A stretch of DNA of 41,382 nucleotides from Bacteroidota bacterium (GCA_023424015.1 JAFAEM010000026.1:1-41382), one strand, 5' to 3'. Counted from the stretch's first letter, positions 1-8,482 are shown. Translations and numbers: made by a program. Notes: a model not told the origin generated them from the sequence alone.

Positions 1-56
1 CCTCCCGCCTCACGCCTCACGACTCACGACTCACGACTCACGACTCACGCCCCACG
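1..56. repeat. Heptanucleotide tandem repeat, about 8 units
   Basis: Eight consecutive 7-bp units fill positions 1-56: CCTCCCG, CCTCACG twice, ACTCACG four times, then CCCCACG. The array probably continues beyond the left edge. It is read in frame into recQ with no stop codon. Because 7 is not a multiple of 3, gain or loss of one unit would shift the reading frame of anything started upstream of it. Confidence 0.9.
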
Positions 57-1969
57 AAATCCTAAAGCAATATTGGGGATTCGACAATTTCCGGCCACTA
101 CAGGAAGATATTATCCAATCCGTTTTAAATGGCAATGATACCCTGGCCCTGATGCCAACCGGTGGTGGCAAATCGCTTTGTTACCAGGTTCCCGCGATGG
201 CCCGGGACGGACTTTGCCTGGTGATCTCACCACTGATCGCCCTGATGAAGGACCAGGTTGAAAACCTTCGCAGGAAAAATATTACAGCCTATGCTATTTA
301 CTCAGGGATGAGTTTTAAAGAAGTGGTGAATACCTTAAAAGTGGTTTCCGAAAGTAACTGCAAATTTCTTTATGTATCTCCCGAGCGACTAGAAACAGCA
401 TTATTTAAAGAATATCTCCCCGGCATGGGCGTACAGCTTATTGCCGTCGATGAAGCACATTGCATTTCACAATGGGGTTATGATTTCCGACCACCTTACC
501 GGCGCATAGCCGCGCTGAGAGAAGAACTTCCTGGTGTGCCTGTGCTAGCACTGACCGCATCGGCCACCCAGGATGTGCAGGATGATATCAGGGCGCAATT
601 GTCCCGTTCACAAAAAGGTGAGTGGAAAATATTCCGCCAATCGTTTGAACGCGTCAATCTTTCCTATAGTGTATTTAAGGTCGATTCCAGGATCAATAAG
701 ATCATAAGTGTACTAAATAAAGTTCCCGGCACTGCTATTGTTTATTGTAAAAGTAGAAAACGCACCAGAGAGATTAGTGACCTGCTGAGATTACAAAACA
801 TCTCGAGTGATTATTACCATGCCGGATTAAGCCAGGAAGATAGGAACCGGAAACAGGAAGACTGGATCAGCAACAAAACCCGGGTCATCGTGTGCACCAA
901 TGCCTTTGGTATGGGTATCGATAAACCGGATGTGCGAACAGTGATACATGCGGATGTGCCTGATTGTCTTGAAAATTATTACCAGGAAGCCGGCAGAGCA
1001 GGTCGCGATGGCAATCGTTCTTATGCTGTTCTGTTATACGATCACCAGGAACTCGAAGAATTAATGGAACTGGCGGAGATTCGCTATCCCTCGCTGGCTT
1101 CCATCCGCGAGGTTTACCAGGCGATTGCCAATTATTTGCAATTGCCCCTGGGTGGAGGTATGGGCGAAACTTATGATTTCGAACTATCCACTTTTACTAC
1201 CAGGTTCAAGCTGAATGCTTTTACAACACTATACGCAGTAAAAGCGCTTGAGCAGGACGGCTGGCTTTCTTTTAATGAGCAGGTATTTAAACCTGGTACT
1301 GTACAGTTCAACACAACCAAAGAACGCCTTTACCATTTTGAAAAGGAAAACCCTTCACTTGACCTCCTGCTTAAAACATTGCTACGGGCCTATGAAGGCA
1401 TTTTCGATCAGCCTGTTTTTATTTCTGAAATACAGGTCGCACAATTAATGAAAACCGATGCAGACCACATTATACAGATGTTGCTGGAAGCTGACCGCAC
1501 AGGCGTGATCGAATACATTCCGAGGAAAGACAAGCCACAGCTGCAATTACTTCGACCGCGGATGAAAGCCGGGGATCTTCAGATAAATATGGAGCTGTAC
1601 AAGGAAAGAAAGGAAAACTTTAAAACGCGCGTAAACCAGATGATCTCTTTTGTAAACGAAAATGCTGAATGCCGGGGCCGGATGATCGGTTTGTACTTTG
1701 GTGATAAGGAGATCAGGGACTGCGGTATTTGTGACAATTGTCTTTCCAGGAAAAATAATAGTCTTACCAATGAGGAATTTCAAAACATTGCTAAATCCAT
1801 ACTTGAACAGTTAAGTATTCAACCACTGCCTGCTAAAGAACTTACTAAGCAATGGGCCGGCATGAAAAGGGATAAGGCATGGAAAGTGATCGAATTCCTG
1901 CAATCGGAAAATACGATTGAGGTCGATATGAATGGCATGGCCAGGCTGCGGAACAGCAAAAAAAGTTAA
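2..1969 (+). CDS. recQ: ATP-dependent DNA helicase RecQ (5' end outside window)
   Basis: RecQ is a superfamily 2, 3'-to-5' DNA helicase acting in recombination and repair of stalled forks. The first in-frame ATG (152) lies inside motif I (PTGGGKS). Conserved motif 0 (WGFDNFRPLQ) is encoded just upstream, so the true start must lie further left. The frame is open to the window edge and no ATG, GTG or TTG occurs before 152. Counting from codon 152, DEAH is at residues 100-103, and QEAGRAGRDG marks the second RecA-like domain. Cys507, 524, 527 and 530 form the RecQ zinc site, followed by a winged-helix region. The protein ends soon after, so there is no HRDC domain, giving a shorter RecQ than that of E. 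coli. The gene converges on the HerA-like ATPase gene 39 bp away. Confidence 0.93.
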   Translation, partial: LPPHASRLTTHDSRLTPHEILKQYWGFDNFRPLQEDIIQSVLNGNDTLALMPTGGGKSLCYQVPAMARDGLCLVISPLIALMKDQVENLRRKNITAYAIYSGMSFKEVVNTLKVVSESNCKFLYVSPERLETALFKEYLPGMGVQLIAVDEAHCISQWGYDFRPPYRRIAALREELPGVPVLALTASATQDVQDDIRAQLSRSQKGEWKIFRQSFERVNLSYSVFKVDSRINKIISVLNKVPGTAIVYCKSRKRTREISDLLRLQNISSDYYHAGLSQEDRNRKQEDWISNKTRVIVCTNAFGMGIDKPDVRTVIHADVPDCLENYYQEAGRAGRDGNRSYAVLLYDHQELEELMELAEIRYPSLASIREVYQAIANYLQLPLGGGMGETYDFELSTFTTRFKLNAFTTLYAVKALEQDGWLSFNEQVFKPGTVQFNTTKERLYHFEKENPSLDLLLKTLLRAYEGIFDQPVFISEIQVAQLMKTDADHIIQMLLEADRTGVIEYIPRKDKPQLQLLRPRMKAGDLQINMELYKERKENFKTRVNQMISFVNENAECRGRMIGLYFGDKEIRDCGICDNCLSRKNNSLTNEEFQNIAKSILEQLSIQPLPAKELTKQWAGMKRDKAWKVIEFLQSENTIEVDMNGMARLRNSKKS

Positions 1970-2008
1970 TACCGGCATCGAACCAAACCGGCAACCATTT
2001 TATTTTCT

Positions 2009-3559
2009 TCAAAACAAACTTTTTTTCCGGCTCCTTCCCCCGAGTCCCAACGCGCCCAGCAAGGAGCGCACAATGGTATTGCCCGCGGTTCGTGTCATAC
2101 TTCTCACTACGGGATCATCGAAAAATCCTTTTTCTTTCTTAGTATTGGTACGGGATTCTTTTTTCTCCTGTTCCTGCTTTTTCAGCGCTTCTGTTTTCTC
2201 TGCGGCTTCTGCAAGTTTCTCGGTTAAAATCTCATGCGCGCTATGACTGTCGATTTCCTGGTTGTACTTAGCAGCAATGCGGGATTTTTTTACTATGTCA
2301 TCAATTTCGCCGCTTGAAAGTATATCCATCCGGCTTCTTGGCGAGCCAAGCATGCAATGCACCAGTGGTGTGGGAATGCCTTTTTCATTGAGGACAGTTA
2401 CCAGGGCTTCGCCGATACCCAACTGGGTGATGAGATCCTCGGTTTTATAAAACTTCGACTCAGGATAATTTTCCGCCGTACGCCTGATCACTTTCCTGTC
2501 TGCGGCAGTAAAAGCTCTTAACGCATGTTGAATTTTTAAACCCAGTTGGGATAAGACCGGCGCGGGTACATCCATCGGGTTTTGCGTACAGAAATAGATC
2601 CCGATCCCTTTGGAACGGATCAGTTTGATGATGGTCTCGATCTGTTGCAGCAACGCTTCACTGGCTTCCTGGAAGATCAGGTGCGCCTCGTCAATGAACA
2701 TCACAAGTTTGGGCTTATCCAGGTCGCCTTCCTCCGGACAAATGGCATAAAGTTCTGCCAGCAGTTGCAGCATAAAAGTGGAAAAAAGCTTAGGGCGGTC
2801 CTGCAAATCAGTTACCCGCACAATGGATATCATTCCTCTGCCATCATCGCTGATTCGCATCAGGTCGTCAACCTCAAAACTCTTCTCACCGAAAAATACA
2901 TCGGCTCCCTGTTGCTGCAGTTCGATCACTTTGCGTAGGATGGTCCCTGTCGATGTCGTAGAGATTTTTCCGTACGATTTTTCCAGTTCTGCCTTTCCTT
3001 CATCACTTACAAATTGCAGCACTTTTATAAAATCCTTCAGGTCGAGCAGGGGAAGTTGCTTGTCGTCGCAATATTTAAAGATCATGGCCACCAGTCCGCC
3101 CTGTGTATCGTTGAGTCCAAGGATCTTTGAAAGTAATACCGGCCCAAATTCGCTGACCGTAGCGCGAAGACGAACACCGGGCTGATCACTGAGCGTGAGC
3201 AGGTCCACCGGAAATGCCGAAGGGATATAATCCATGGCCAGCTTTTGATAACGCTCCTTTATCTTATCATTCGATTCACCAGGCGCAGCTATTCCGCTCA
3301 GGTCGCCTTTAATATCCATCAGCAATACCGGAATACTCGCATCGCTCAGGCCCTCAGCCAGTACCTGCAGGGTTTTTGTTTTCCCGGTACCAGTGGCGCC
3401 GGCGATCAGTCCATGTCGGTTTAAAGTTTTGAAAGGAATAAAAACGTCAGCGTCGGCAACGACTTCACCATCCAGCATGGCACGACCAATTTTAAATTTC
3501 TCGCCTTTGAACGAGTAACCATTTTTTACGATCTCTAAAAATTCAACACTGTCTGCCAT
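2009..3559 (-). CDS. HerA-like ATPase of the DUF853 family
   Basis: A 516-residue P-loop ATPase resembling the HerA/FtsK-like helicases grouped as DUF853 (E. coli YjgR is a relative). Walker A is GATGTGKT at residues 54-61. Walker B is LVMFIDEA around 285-292, followed by the QNPMDVP stretch typical of this family. A charged, Lys/Glu-rich region near residues 435-480 probably forms a coiled coil, and the tail ends in a Gly/Arg/Lys-rich stretch. HerA partners with NurA nuclease in archaea, but no nurA-like gene is nearby and the role of the bacterial family is not settled. The GroES-like gene lies 65 bp upstream on the same strand, so co-transcription is possible. The family call is firm; the function is inferred. 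Confidence 0.88.
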   Translation of the reverse strand: MADSVEFLEIVKNGYSFKGEKFKIGRAMLDGEVVADADVFIPFKTLNRHGLIAGATGTGKTKTLQVLAEGLSDASIPVLLMDIKGDLSGIAAPGESNDKIKERYQKLAMDYIPSAFPVDLLTLSDQPGVRLRATVSEFGPVLLSKILGLNDTQGGLVAMIFKYCDDKQLPLLDLKDFIKVLQFVSDEGKAELEKSYGKISTTSTGTILRKVIELQQQGADVFFGEKSFEVDDLMRISDDGRGMISIVRVTDLQDRPKLFSTFMLQLLAELYAICPEEGDLDKPKLVMFIDEAHLIFQEASEALLQQIETIIKLIRSKGIGIYFCTQNPMDVPAPVLSQLGLKIQHALRAFTAADRKVIRRTAENYPESKFYKTEDLITQLGIGEALVTVLNEKGIPTPLVHCMLGSPRSRMDILSSGEIDDIVKKSRIAAKYNQEIDSHSAHEILTEKLAEAAEKTEALKKQEQEKKESRTNTKKEKGFFDDPVVRSMTRTAGNTIVRSLLGALGLGGRSRKKSLF

Positions 3560-3624
3560 GAATAATAAATTTGATTGAAAGATACTCTAAATTACTATCG
3601 CAGATTCCATATTCCTCTCTCTCT

Positions 3625-4002
3625 CTAAAGTTCCTCTTCTCTTTCCAGCATCAGTACGGCACTTTGGGGTACGATGAAGTATTTTTCGTTCTCGTACATC
3701 ACTTCAGTTGCACCGCTTATCAGGAATATTGCGAGGTCACCTTCCCTGGCCTGCAGGGGAACATATTTTACCTGCTCTTCCTCACCCTTCCATTCTTCTG
3801 TTTCAACGGGCATGGGTATTGCATAACCGGGGCCTGTTTTTATTACATAACCCTGCTGCACTTTTTCCTTCTCCTGCACACCGGGTGGTAGGTAAAGCCC
3901 GCTGGCGGTCTGTTCGTTTGGCTTCGTAGGTTTGATCAACAACCTGTCACCAATCACAATAAGCTTTTTAAAACGGTTGTCTGAGGTTATATGCATGGCC
4001 AT
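3625..4002 (-). CDS. Stand-alone GroES-like co-chaperonin
   Basis: About 125 residues with a GroES (Cpn10) fold: IGDRLLIKP near the N-terminus, ASGLYLPPG for the mobile-loop region, and a C-terminal strand ending in SAVLMLERE. It is longer than ordinary GroES (about 95 residues) because of an acidic insertion around VETEEWKGEEEQ. No groEL is adjacent, so this is probably a divergent paralogue and not the main groES. A frame-compatible TTG at 4023 exists, but ATG 4002 (or 3996) is preferred because a TAAATTTG promoter box overlaps the TTG. Whether it still caps GroEL cannot be told from sequence. Confidence 0.82.
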   Translation of the reverse strand: MAMHITSDNRFKKLIVIGDRLLIKPTKPNEQTASGLYLPPGVQEKEKVQQGYVIKTGPGYAIPMPVETEEWKGEEEQVKYVPLQAREGDLAIFLISGATEVMYENEKYFIVPQSAVLMLEREEEL

Positions 4003-4020
4003 ATTGGTAAAATTAAACCG

Positions 4021-4028
4021 CAAATTTA
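4021..4028 (-). promoter_or_regulatory. Candidate -7 box (TAAATTTG) of the GroES-like gene
   Basis: An exact match to the Bacteroidota -7 consensus TAnnTTTG lies about 20 bp upstream of ATG 4002. Transcription would begin around 4013-4015, giving a very short leader. No convincing -33 element is visible. Confidence 0.4.
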
Positions 4029-4090
4029 GACAAAGGAGACCAGAGCCGGAAAAGGCACTCTTAACAAAATATTAGTGAGATGCGGCCATG

Positions 4091-4116
4091 TTTGGTAAAT
4101 GATTTAATTTTATTTG
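4091..4116 (+). promoter_or_regulatory. Candidate promoter of the response regulator gene
   Basis: A TTTG at 4091-4094 (-33-like) is followed by an AT-rich spacer and TTTTATTTG at 4108-4116, close to the TAnnTTTG element. The start codon follows 25 bp later. The match is imperfect. Confidence 0.3.
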
Positions 4117-4141
4117 TACGTCTAACAATAAAATAAAAACC

Positions 4142-4840
4142 ATGGAAGGAAAGAAACCCAAAATCTTATTGTGTGAAGATGATCCGAACTTAGGAAGTGT
4201 ATTGAAGAACTACCTTGAACTAAACGATTACGATGTCACGCTTGAGCGGGATGGCCGGCTTGGCCTTGCAGCCTTCCAGCGCGAAAAATTTGACCTCTGC
4301 CTGCTGGATGTCATGATGCCCAATATGGACGGGTTTACACTGGCAGAAGAGATCAGGGACGTAGATCCAGATATTCCACTGTTTTTCCTGAGTGCCAAAA
4401 CCATGAAGGATGATATCATCCAGGGTTATAAGCTTGGTGCCGACGATTATATCACCAAGCCCTTCGACAGCGAAGTGCTGATGTTGAAAATAAAGGCGAT
4501 CTTAAAACGCAACGAAGAGATCAATAAAGAAACCGAGAACAAGGAATTCGATCTCTCCACCTATCATTTCAATCCAAAATTGCGTCAGCTTACACATAAT
4601 GGCATTACCCAGACATTATCACCCAAAGAAAATGAACTCCTCAAAATGCTGGCCGAGCATCTCAATGATCTTCTGCCACGTGACCAGGCGCTGAAAAAGA
4701 TCTGGGGCAGCGACACGTATTTCAACGGCCGCAGTATGGATGTGTATATCGCCAAGCTGAGGAAATACCTCAAGGATGACCCCAGGATCGAGATCGTGAA
4801 CATTCACGGTAATGGGTTCAGGCTGGTGGTGCAGGATTGA
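4142..4840 (+). CDS. OmpR/PhoB-type response regulator (RprY-like)
   Basis: A 232-residue two-component response regulator. The receiver domain spans about residues 7-120, with acidic pocket E12-D13-D14, phosphoacceptor D56, conserved S84 and K106. The C-terminal winged-helix DNA-binding domain spans about 135-230 and ends with the usual HGNGFRLV hairpin. The sequence resembles Bacteroides RprY, which pairs with the sensor kinase RprX, but no histidine kinase gene is in this window, so the partner is unknown. It is a single-gene transcription unit, with a candidate promoter just upstream and a strong terminator 40 bp after the stop. The start at ATG 4142 places the receiver domain correctly. 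Confidence 0.92.
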   Translation: MEGKKPKILLCEDDPNLGSVLKNYLELNDYDVTLERDGRLGLAAFQREKFDLCLLDVMMPNMDGFTLAEEIRDVDPDIPLFFLSAKTMKDDIIQGYKLGADDYITKPFDSEVLMLKIKAILKRNEEINKETENKEFDLSTYHFNPKLRQLTHNGITQTLSPKENELLKMLAEHLNDLLPRDQALKKIWGSDTYFNGRSMDVYIAKLRKYLKDDPRIEIVNIHGNGFRLVVQD

Positions 4841-4878
4841 CCTAAGGAATGCGCAAAGCTTATTTACAAGTCTCCGAT

Positions 4879-4910
4879 AAAATGGTTCGTTATTCACACG
4901 AACCATTTTT
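4879..4910. terminator. Bidirectional intrinsic terminator between the response regulator and ruvB genes
   Basis: Inverted repeat AAATGGTTCG (about 4880-4889) with CGAACCATTT (4899-4908), a 9-nt loop, T-rich downstream on the plus strand and A-rich upstream. It can terminate both the response regulator gene (plus) and ruvB (minus), which converge here. Confidence 0.8.
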
Positions 4911-4912
4911 AT

Positions 4913-5944
4913 TTATGAGAATAAAGTCCCTCCACCTCCACCGGGATGTATTTTTCCCAAATGCTCATATGCTTTCGCAGTTACTTCCCTTCCCCTTGGC
5001 GTGCGCTGCAGAAATCCTTCCTGGATCAGAAAAGGCTCATAAACTTCTTCGATGGTACCCGCTTCTTCACCCACAGCTGTGGCAATCGTTGTAATGCCGA
5101 CCGGTCCGCCTTTGAATTTTTCAATGATCGCCTGGAGAATCCTGTTGTCCATTTCTTCCAGGCCGAATTCATCAACATTCAAGGCTTTCAATGCATGTTG
5201 TGTGATACCCAAGTCGATCTCACCGTCATTTAATACCTGTGCAAAATCCCTGACCCTTCTTAATAAACCATTGGCGATACGTGGGGTACCCCTGCTTCTG
5301 CGACCGATCTCGGCAACAGCATCCCTGGAAATTTTTGTACCGAGGATACCAGCGGATCGTTCGATGATCCTGTTAAGTGTACCGGAACTGTAATACTCGA
5401 GACGCGATTTGATCGCAAACCTGGAAAGCAACGGTGCAGTGAGCAAACCGCTTCTGGTAGTGGCACCAATCAGGGTAAAAGGACTAAGGTTGATTTGTAT
5501 GCTTCGTGCACTGGGACCGGTATCGATCATGATATCGATACGAAAATCTTCCATGGCAGCATACAGGTATTCTTCTACTACCGTGCTCAACCGATGGATC
5601 TCATCGATAAACAATACATCGTTTGGTTCCAGGTTAGTTAGGAGACCGGCAAGGTCACCGGGTTTTTCAATTACGGGCCCCGATGTTTCCCTGATACTTA
5701 CGCCAAGCTCATTGGCTACGATCCTTGATAATGTCGTCTTACCCAAACCCGGAGGACCATGAAATAATACATGATCCAGCGCTTCACCTCTGATCTTGGC
5801 AGCTTTGATGAATATCTGGAGGTTCTCGATCAACTGCGGCTGCCCGGAAAATTCACTGATATGCGCAGGCCTGATATTGTTCTCAAATTCTCTATCCGCA
5901 GCACTCAGACTTTGCTTATCCTTACTCAGGTTGGGGTTTGACAT
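4913..5944 (-). CDS. ruvB: Holliday junction branch migration ATPase RuvB
   Basis: RuvB is the AAA+ motor that, with RuvA, drives branch migration of Holliday junctions before RuvC cleavage. The 343-residue length is typical. Walker A GPPGLGKT is at 63-70, Walker B DEIH at 114-117, sensor 1 ATTR at 161-164, and the arginine-finger region LLSRF near 172-176. The C-terminal winged helix contains the conserved GLEEMDNRIL and the final TPRGR motif. The gene stands alone, as is common in Bacteroidota where ruvA, ruvB and ruvC are scattered; ruvC is about 13 kb away in this window. ATG 5944 is followed by a short polar leader before the family-conserved region. Confidence 0.97.
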   Translation of the reverse strand: MSNPNLSKDKQSLSAADREFENNIRPAHISEFSGQPQLIENLQIFIKAAKIRGEALDHVLFHGPPGLGKTTLSRIVANELGVSIRETSGPVIEKPGDLAGLLTNLEPNDVLFIDEIHRLSTVVEEYLYAAMEDFRIDIMIDTGPSARSIQINLSPFTLIGATTRSGLLTAPLLSRFAIKSRLEYYSSGTLNRIIERSAGILGTKISRDAVAEIGRRSRGTPRIANGLLRRVRDFAQVLNDGEIDLGITQHALKALNVDEFGLEEMDNRILQAIIEKFKGGPVGITTIATAVGEEAGTIEEVYEPFLIQEGFLQRTPRGREVTAKAYEHLGKIHPGGGGGTLFS

Positions 5945-6060
5945 ACGGTAAAATTAATGAAAGCCTTATACTTTATTTGATAGATTGAAGTCTTTCATCT
6001 GGCATTTAAGGACCTGTATTAGCATTTGCTGATTATCAACTGCCCCTGGAACGAGATGTG

Positions 6061-6126
6061 GGACACGGAGGGCCAAAGGAAAACGGAAAAAACGGAGGTT
6101 TCACTCGCTTCATCGTGCCGTGGTAT
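6061..6126. repeat. Degenerate ACGGAGG-type intergenic repeat
   Basis: The stretch holds ACGGAGG at 6065-6071 and 6092-6098 and ends with GTGCCGTGGTATT. It resembles, in degenerate form, the short cacagagg-type repeats often scattered between bacterial genes. No function is visible. Confidence 0.35.
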
Positions 6127-6150
6127 TAACTTTAACCTCTCAACAGCTTT

Positions 6151-6444
6151 ATGGATTCTGAAAAATTTAAAGAGAGCCTAAACCAATCATCTCCTCCGAC
6201 TGGCATTTCTGAGCATCTTCGGTCATTATGGTATGATGCCCGGGGTGACTGGGAAAAATCACATGAGATCATCCAGGACATTGAAGATGAAAAAGCCGCC
6301 TGGATACATGCTTACCTGCATCGGAAGGAAGGCGATACCTGGAATGCGGACTATTGGTATCGAAGAGCAAAGAAAACCAGGCCAGCTATCTCGCTGGAAG
6401 AAGAATGGCTGGTCATATTAAATGCGATGCTAAACCGAATGTGA
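6151..6444 (+). CDS. Small conserved protein, helical and Trp-rich
   Basis: A 97-residue soluble protein with no signal peptide. Its pattern LWYDARGDWEKSH, then WIHAYLHRKEGD and YWYRRA, suggests two to three amphipathic helices of the kind seen in short TPR-like repeats. I recall similar small uncharacterised proteins in Bacteroidota and Proteobacteria but cannot name a family with certainty. It has its own start region (TAACTTTA about 20 bp upstream, one mismatch to the -7 consensus). Normal codon use and the conserved Trp/Tyr/Arg pattern argue that it is real. Confidence 0.7.
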   Translation: MDSEKFKESLNQSSPPTGISEHLRSLWYDARGDWEKSHEIIQDIEDEKAAWIHAYLHRKEGDTWNADYWYRRAKKTRPAISLEEEWLVILNAMLNRM

Positions 6445-6559
6445 GTACCCAAACTTGTTAAATTTATATACTGCATTGATTTTTAAGTCAAAATCTGGCG
6501 AAGACACAAAATAATTTACCCGGAATTCAGTTAATAATATGGTCACCAAATCATAAAGT

Positions 6560-7588
6560 TTGAGTAAACTTAAATACCTCCTCTTCATTATACTATATCT
6601 TATATGGACAGTGTCTGTCATGCAGGCGCAAATGATCACTGGTGTATGGAAAGGAAAGATCGACCGGCAAAAGGTTGAAGTCAAAATCATCCAGAATGGT
6701 GATGTGCTTACCGGCACTTCCTATTATTATAACTCCACGGACAATTACAGGCGATACAGCATCAAAGGATATTTTGATCCCCAGACCAACGAAGCCGTGT
6801 GGTGGGATGATGAGTTGCTTGAAGAAAAAACTGGCCGCATATCTTCACCCGGAAAAATGCCGCTATTATCACGTGCCGATTTCAATTGCCCCGGCGATGG
6901 TCGCATGATGCTGGATGGAACCGCATCCAGGGTGGACGATCCACTCAGCAAACCCGGTGATGTGGACCTCGACAAGACTACAGTTTCAAGTTTTAACGAT
7001 GAATGGGATTTTGTTATCGATAACTACACAGTTGGTGCAAACGACCCGGATATAATTGATAGCATCGGAATGATCTCAGGAGTGAAAAAACCGGTTGGCT
7101 GGGAGACCGCAACAGTCATCAATCCACTTGGGCGCGATCCTGTTGACGAAGAAGTCACCAAAGCAGAGCCTCCCAAACAGGCACCCCGGATTGATCCCCC
7201 GCCAGTTCCCACGCTCAAACCTCTGACCATCGAAGAAAAATTCAGACAGCGTAAAAAAGTATTTGCCACAGAGATCCCGGTAAGCGGTGATTCAGTCGAA
7301 TTACGTTTTTATGATAACGCCCAGATCGACGGAGATTCCATTTCCTTGTTTCTGAATGACAGGCTTATATTCCAAAATATCCGTCTCACGGAAAAAGCAT
7401 ATATCGTCAGGCTGCCGGTTGCAGAATTAAATGACACCAATGAACTGATCATGGTGGCTGAAAACCTCGGTTCGATACCACCCAATACTTCCTACATGGT
7501 TGCCATCGTGGGCGATAAAAGATACGAGGCTCGACTGGAAAGCACCGAAGGCAGTAGTGCCATGATACGACTTCGAAAGTTGGAATAA
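6560..7588 (+). CDS. Exported protein of unknown function
   Basis: A 342-residue protein. The start is TTG at 6560: only this start keeps the signal peptide (basic SKLK, then a hydrophobic stretch ending at MQAQ). An in-frame ATG at about 6620 would cut the signal off, and the ATG at 6539 runs into a stop. After cleavage, the first about 130 residues resemble a lipocalin-like beta-barrel (GVWKGKI, VLTGTSYYYNS). A Pro-rich linker follows near residues 205-225, then a C-terminal beta-rich domain. No enzyme motifs are visible. Its stop lies only 4 bp from the stop of the convergent nuclease/phosphatase gene. Confidence 0.75.
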   Translation: MSKLKYLLFIILYLIWTVSVMQAQMITGVWKGKIDRQKVEVKIIQNGDVLTGTSYYYNSTDNYRRYSIKGYFDPQTNEAVWWDDELLEEKTGRISSPGKMPLLSRADFNCPGDGRMMLDGTASRVDDPLSKPGDVDLDKTTVSSFNDEWDFVIDNYTVGANDPDIIDSIGMISGVKKPVGWETATVINPLGRDPVDEEVTKAEPPKQAPRIDPPPVPTLKPLTIEEKFRQRKKVFATEIPVSGDSVELRFYDNAQIDGDSISLFLNDRLIFQNIRLTEKAYIVRLPVAELNDTNELIMVAENLGSIPPNTSYMVAIVGDKRYEARLESTEGSSAMIRLRKLE

Positions 7589-7592
7589 CTGT

Positions 7593-8438
7593 TTACAACT
7601 TCAACACCGCGAACACCGCAAAATGATCAGATGCGAAATGCCCTTTCCAGGTCTGTGAGATCGTGGCGTGCCTGAGAACTTTCCACTTGCCTTTCAGGAA
7701 AATAAAATCAATGGGTTCATCATCGCGTTCACTCCTGCCAAATCCATTAAACGTGCCTGTCGGGCCATAATGTGGGGTTTGCGATATTTCCTTGCTGTCT
7801 GTCAAACGAAGCGGATTGCTCTTGTCCATTATTACCTGAATGGGCTCGTCTGAAGGCTTGGCATTAAAATCACCCGTAATAACGGCTGGTGTATCACCCG
7901 CGATCGCCTTTATTTGTTTCAGTAAAAACTTCGCGCTTTCTTTCCTGGCCTGTTTGCCAATATGATCGAAATGCGTGTTGAAAGCATAGAAAGTTTTTTT
8001 AGTAAGGCGATCTCTGAATTTAATCCAGGTCACGATCCTTGTGATCTGTGCATCCCAGCCTTTGCTACCTGGCACATCTGGCGTTTCAGAAAGCCAGAAT
8101 GTTTTTGACTCCAATACCTGCAGCCGGGTAGTATCGTACAATATAGCCGAAAATTCTCCTTTTTCTTTGCCATCATCACGGCCAGCGCCTTCTATTTTAT
8201 ACTTGGGTAGTCGCTGCAACAGGTCCTGGTTCTGTTCGTATAAAGCCTCCTGCAATCCCACAATATGCGCTTCGTGAAATAGAATCTGCGAAGCCACAAA
8301 GTCTTTTCTATTCGGCCAGGCATCCAGGCTATCGCGTGAAGTATTGTAACGAATATTGAAACTCATCACGTTTAGCTCCTGTGCGATCACAACTGTATAA
8401 GCAGAGATAGCAACCAACAAAAAACAGACTCTTTTCAT
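7593..8438 (-). CDS. Secreted endonuclease/exonuclease/phosphatase-family protein
   Basis: A 281-residue protein with an N-terminal signal peptide (KRVCFLL, then a hydrophobic core to VIAQ). The mature part shows the metal-dependent EEP fold in order: NVMSFNIRYN, the metal-binding Glu in VGLQEAL, FNTHFDHIG, GDFNAKPSDEP, DFIFLKG and the C-terminal SDHFAV. Relatives include DNase I-like nucleases, sphingomyelinases and sugar-phosphate phosphatases; the substrate cannot be assigned here. ATG 8438 is preferred over TTG 8450 because it gives a standard signal peptide. It lies downstream of leuS on the same strand, separated by a short octamer-repeat spacer. Confidence 0.88.
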   Translation of the reverse strand: MKRVCFLLVAISAYTVVIAQELNVMSFNIRYNTSRDSLDAWPNRKDFVASQILFHEAHIVGLQEALYEQNQDLLQRLPKYKIEGAGRDDGKEKGEFSAILYDTTRLQVLESKTFWLSETPDVPGSKGWDAQITRIVTWIKFRDRLTKKTFYAFNTHFDHIGKQARKESAKFLLKQIKAIAGDTPAVITGDFNAKPSDEPIQVIMDKSNPLRLTDSKEISQTPHYGPTGTFNGFGRSERDDEPIDFIFLKGKWKVLRHATISQTWKGHFASDHFAVFAVLKL

Positions 8439-8449
8439 AAACCCCAGCA

Positions 8450-8481
8450 ATTTTCAAATTTTCAAATTCCCACACTTTCAA
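8450..8481. repeat. Octanucleotide repeat filling the leuS downstream gap
   Basis: Period-8 units ATTTTCAA, ATTTTCAA, ATTCCCAC, ACTTTCAA occupy 8450-8481, almost exactly the spacer between the leuS stop codon (8483-8485) and the next gene's start. The third unit is degenerate. Confidence 0.6.
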
Positions 8482-8482
8482 A

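Noticed and set aside
1..56. CRISPR-like array
   Set aside because: Units are 7 bp and contiguous, without spacers.
152..154. ATG 152 as the true recQ start
   Set aside because: The conserved WGFDNFRPLQ motif is encoded in frame upstream, so this ATG would delete an essential motif.
1970..2005. tRNA-like T-arm (GGTTCGATGCC on the minus strand)
   Set aside because: The flanking bases do not form the T stem and no other tRNA arms are present.
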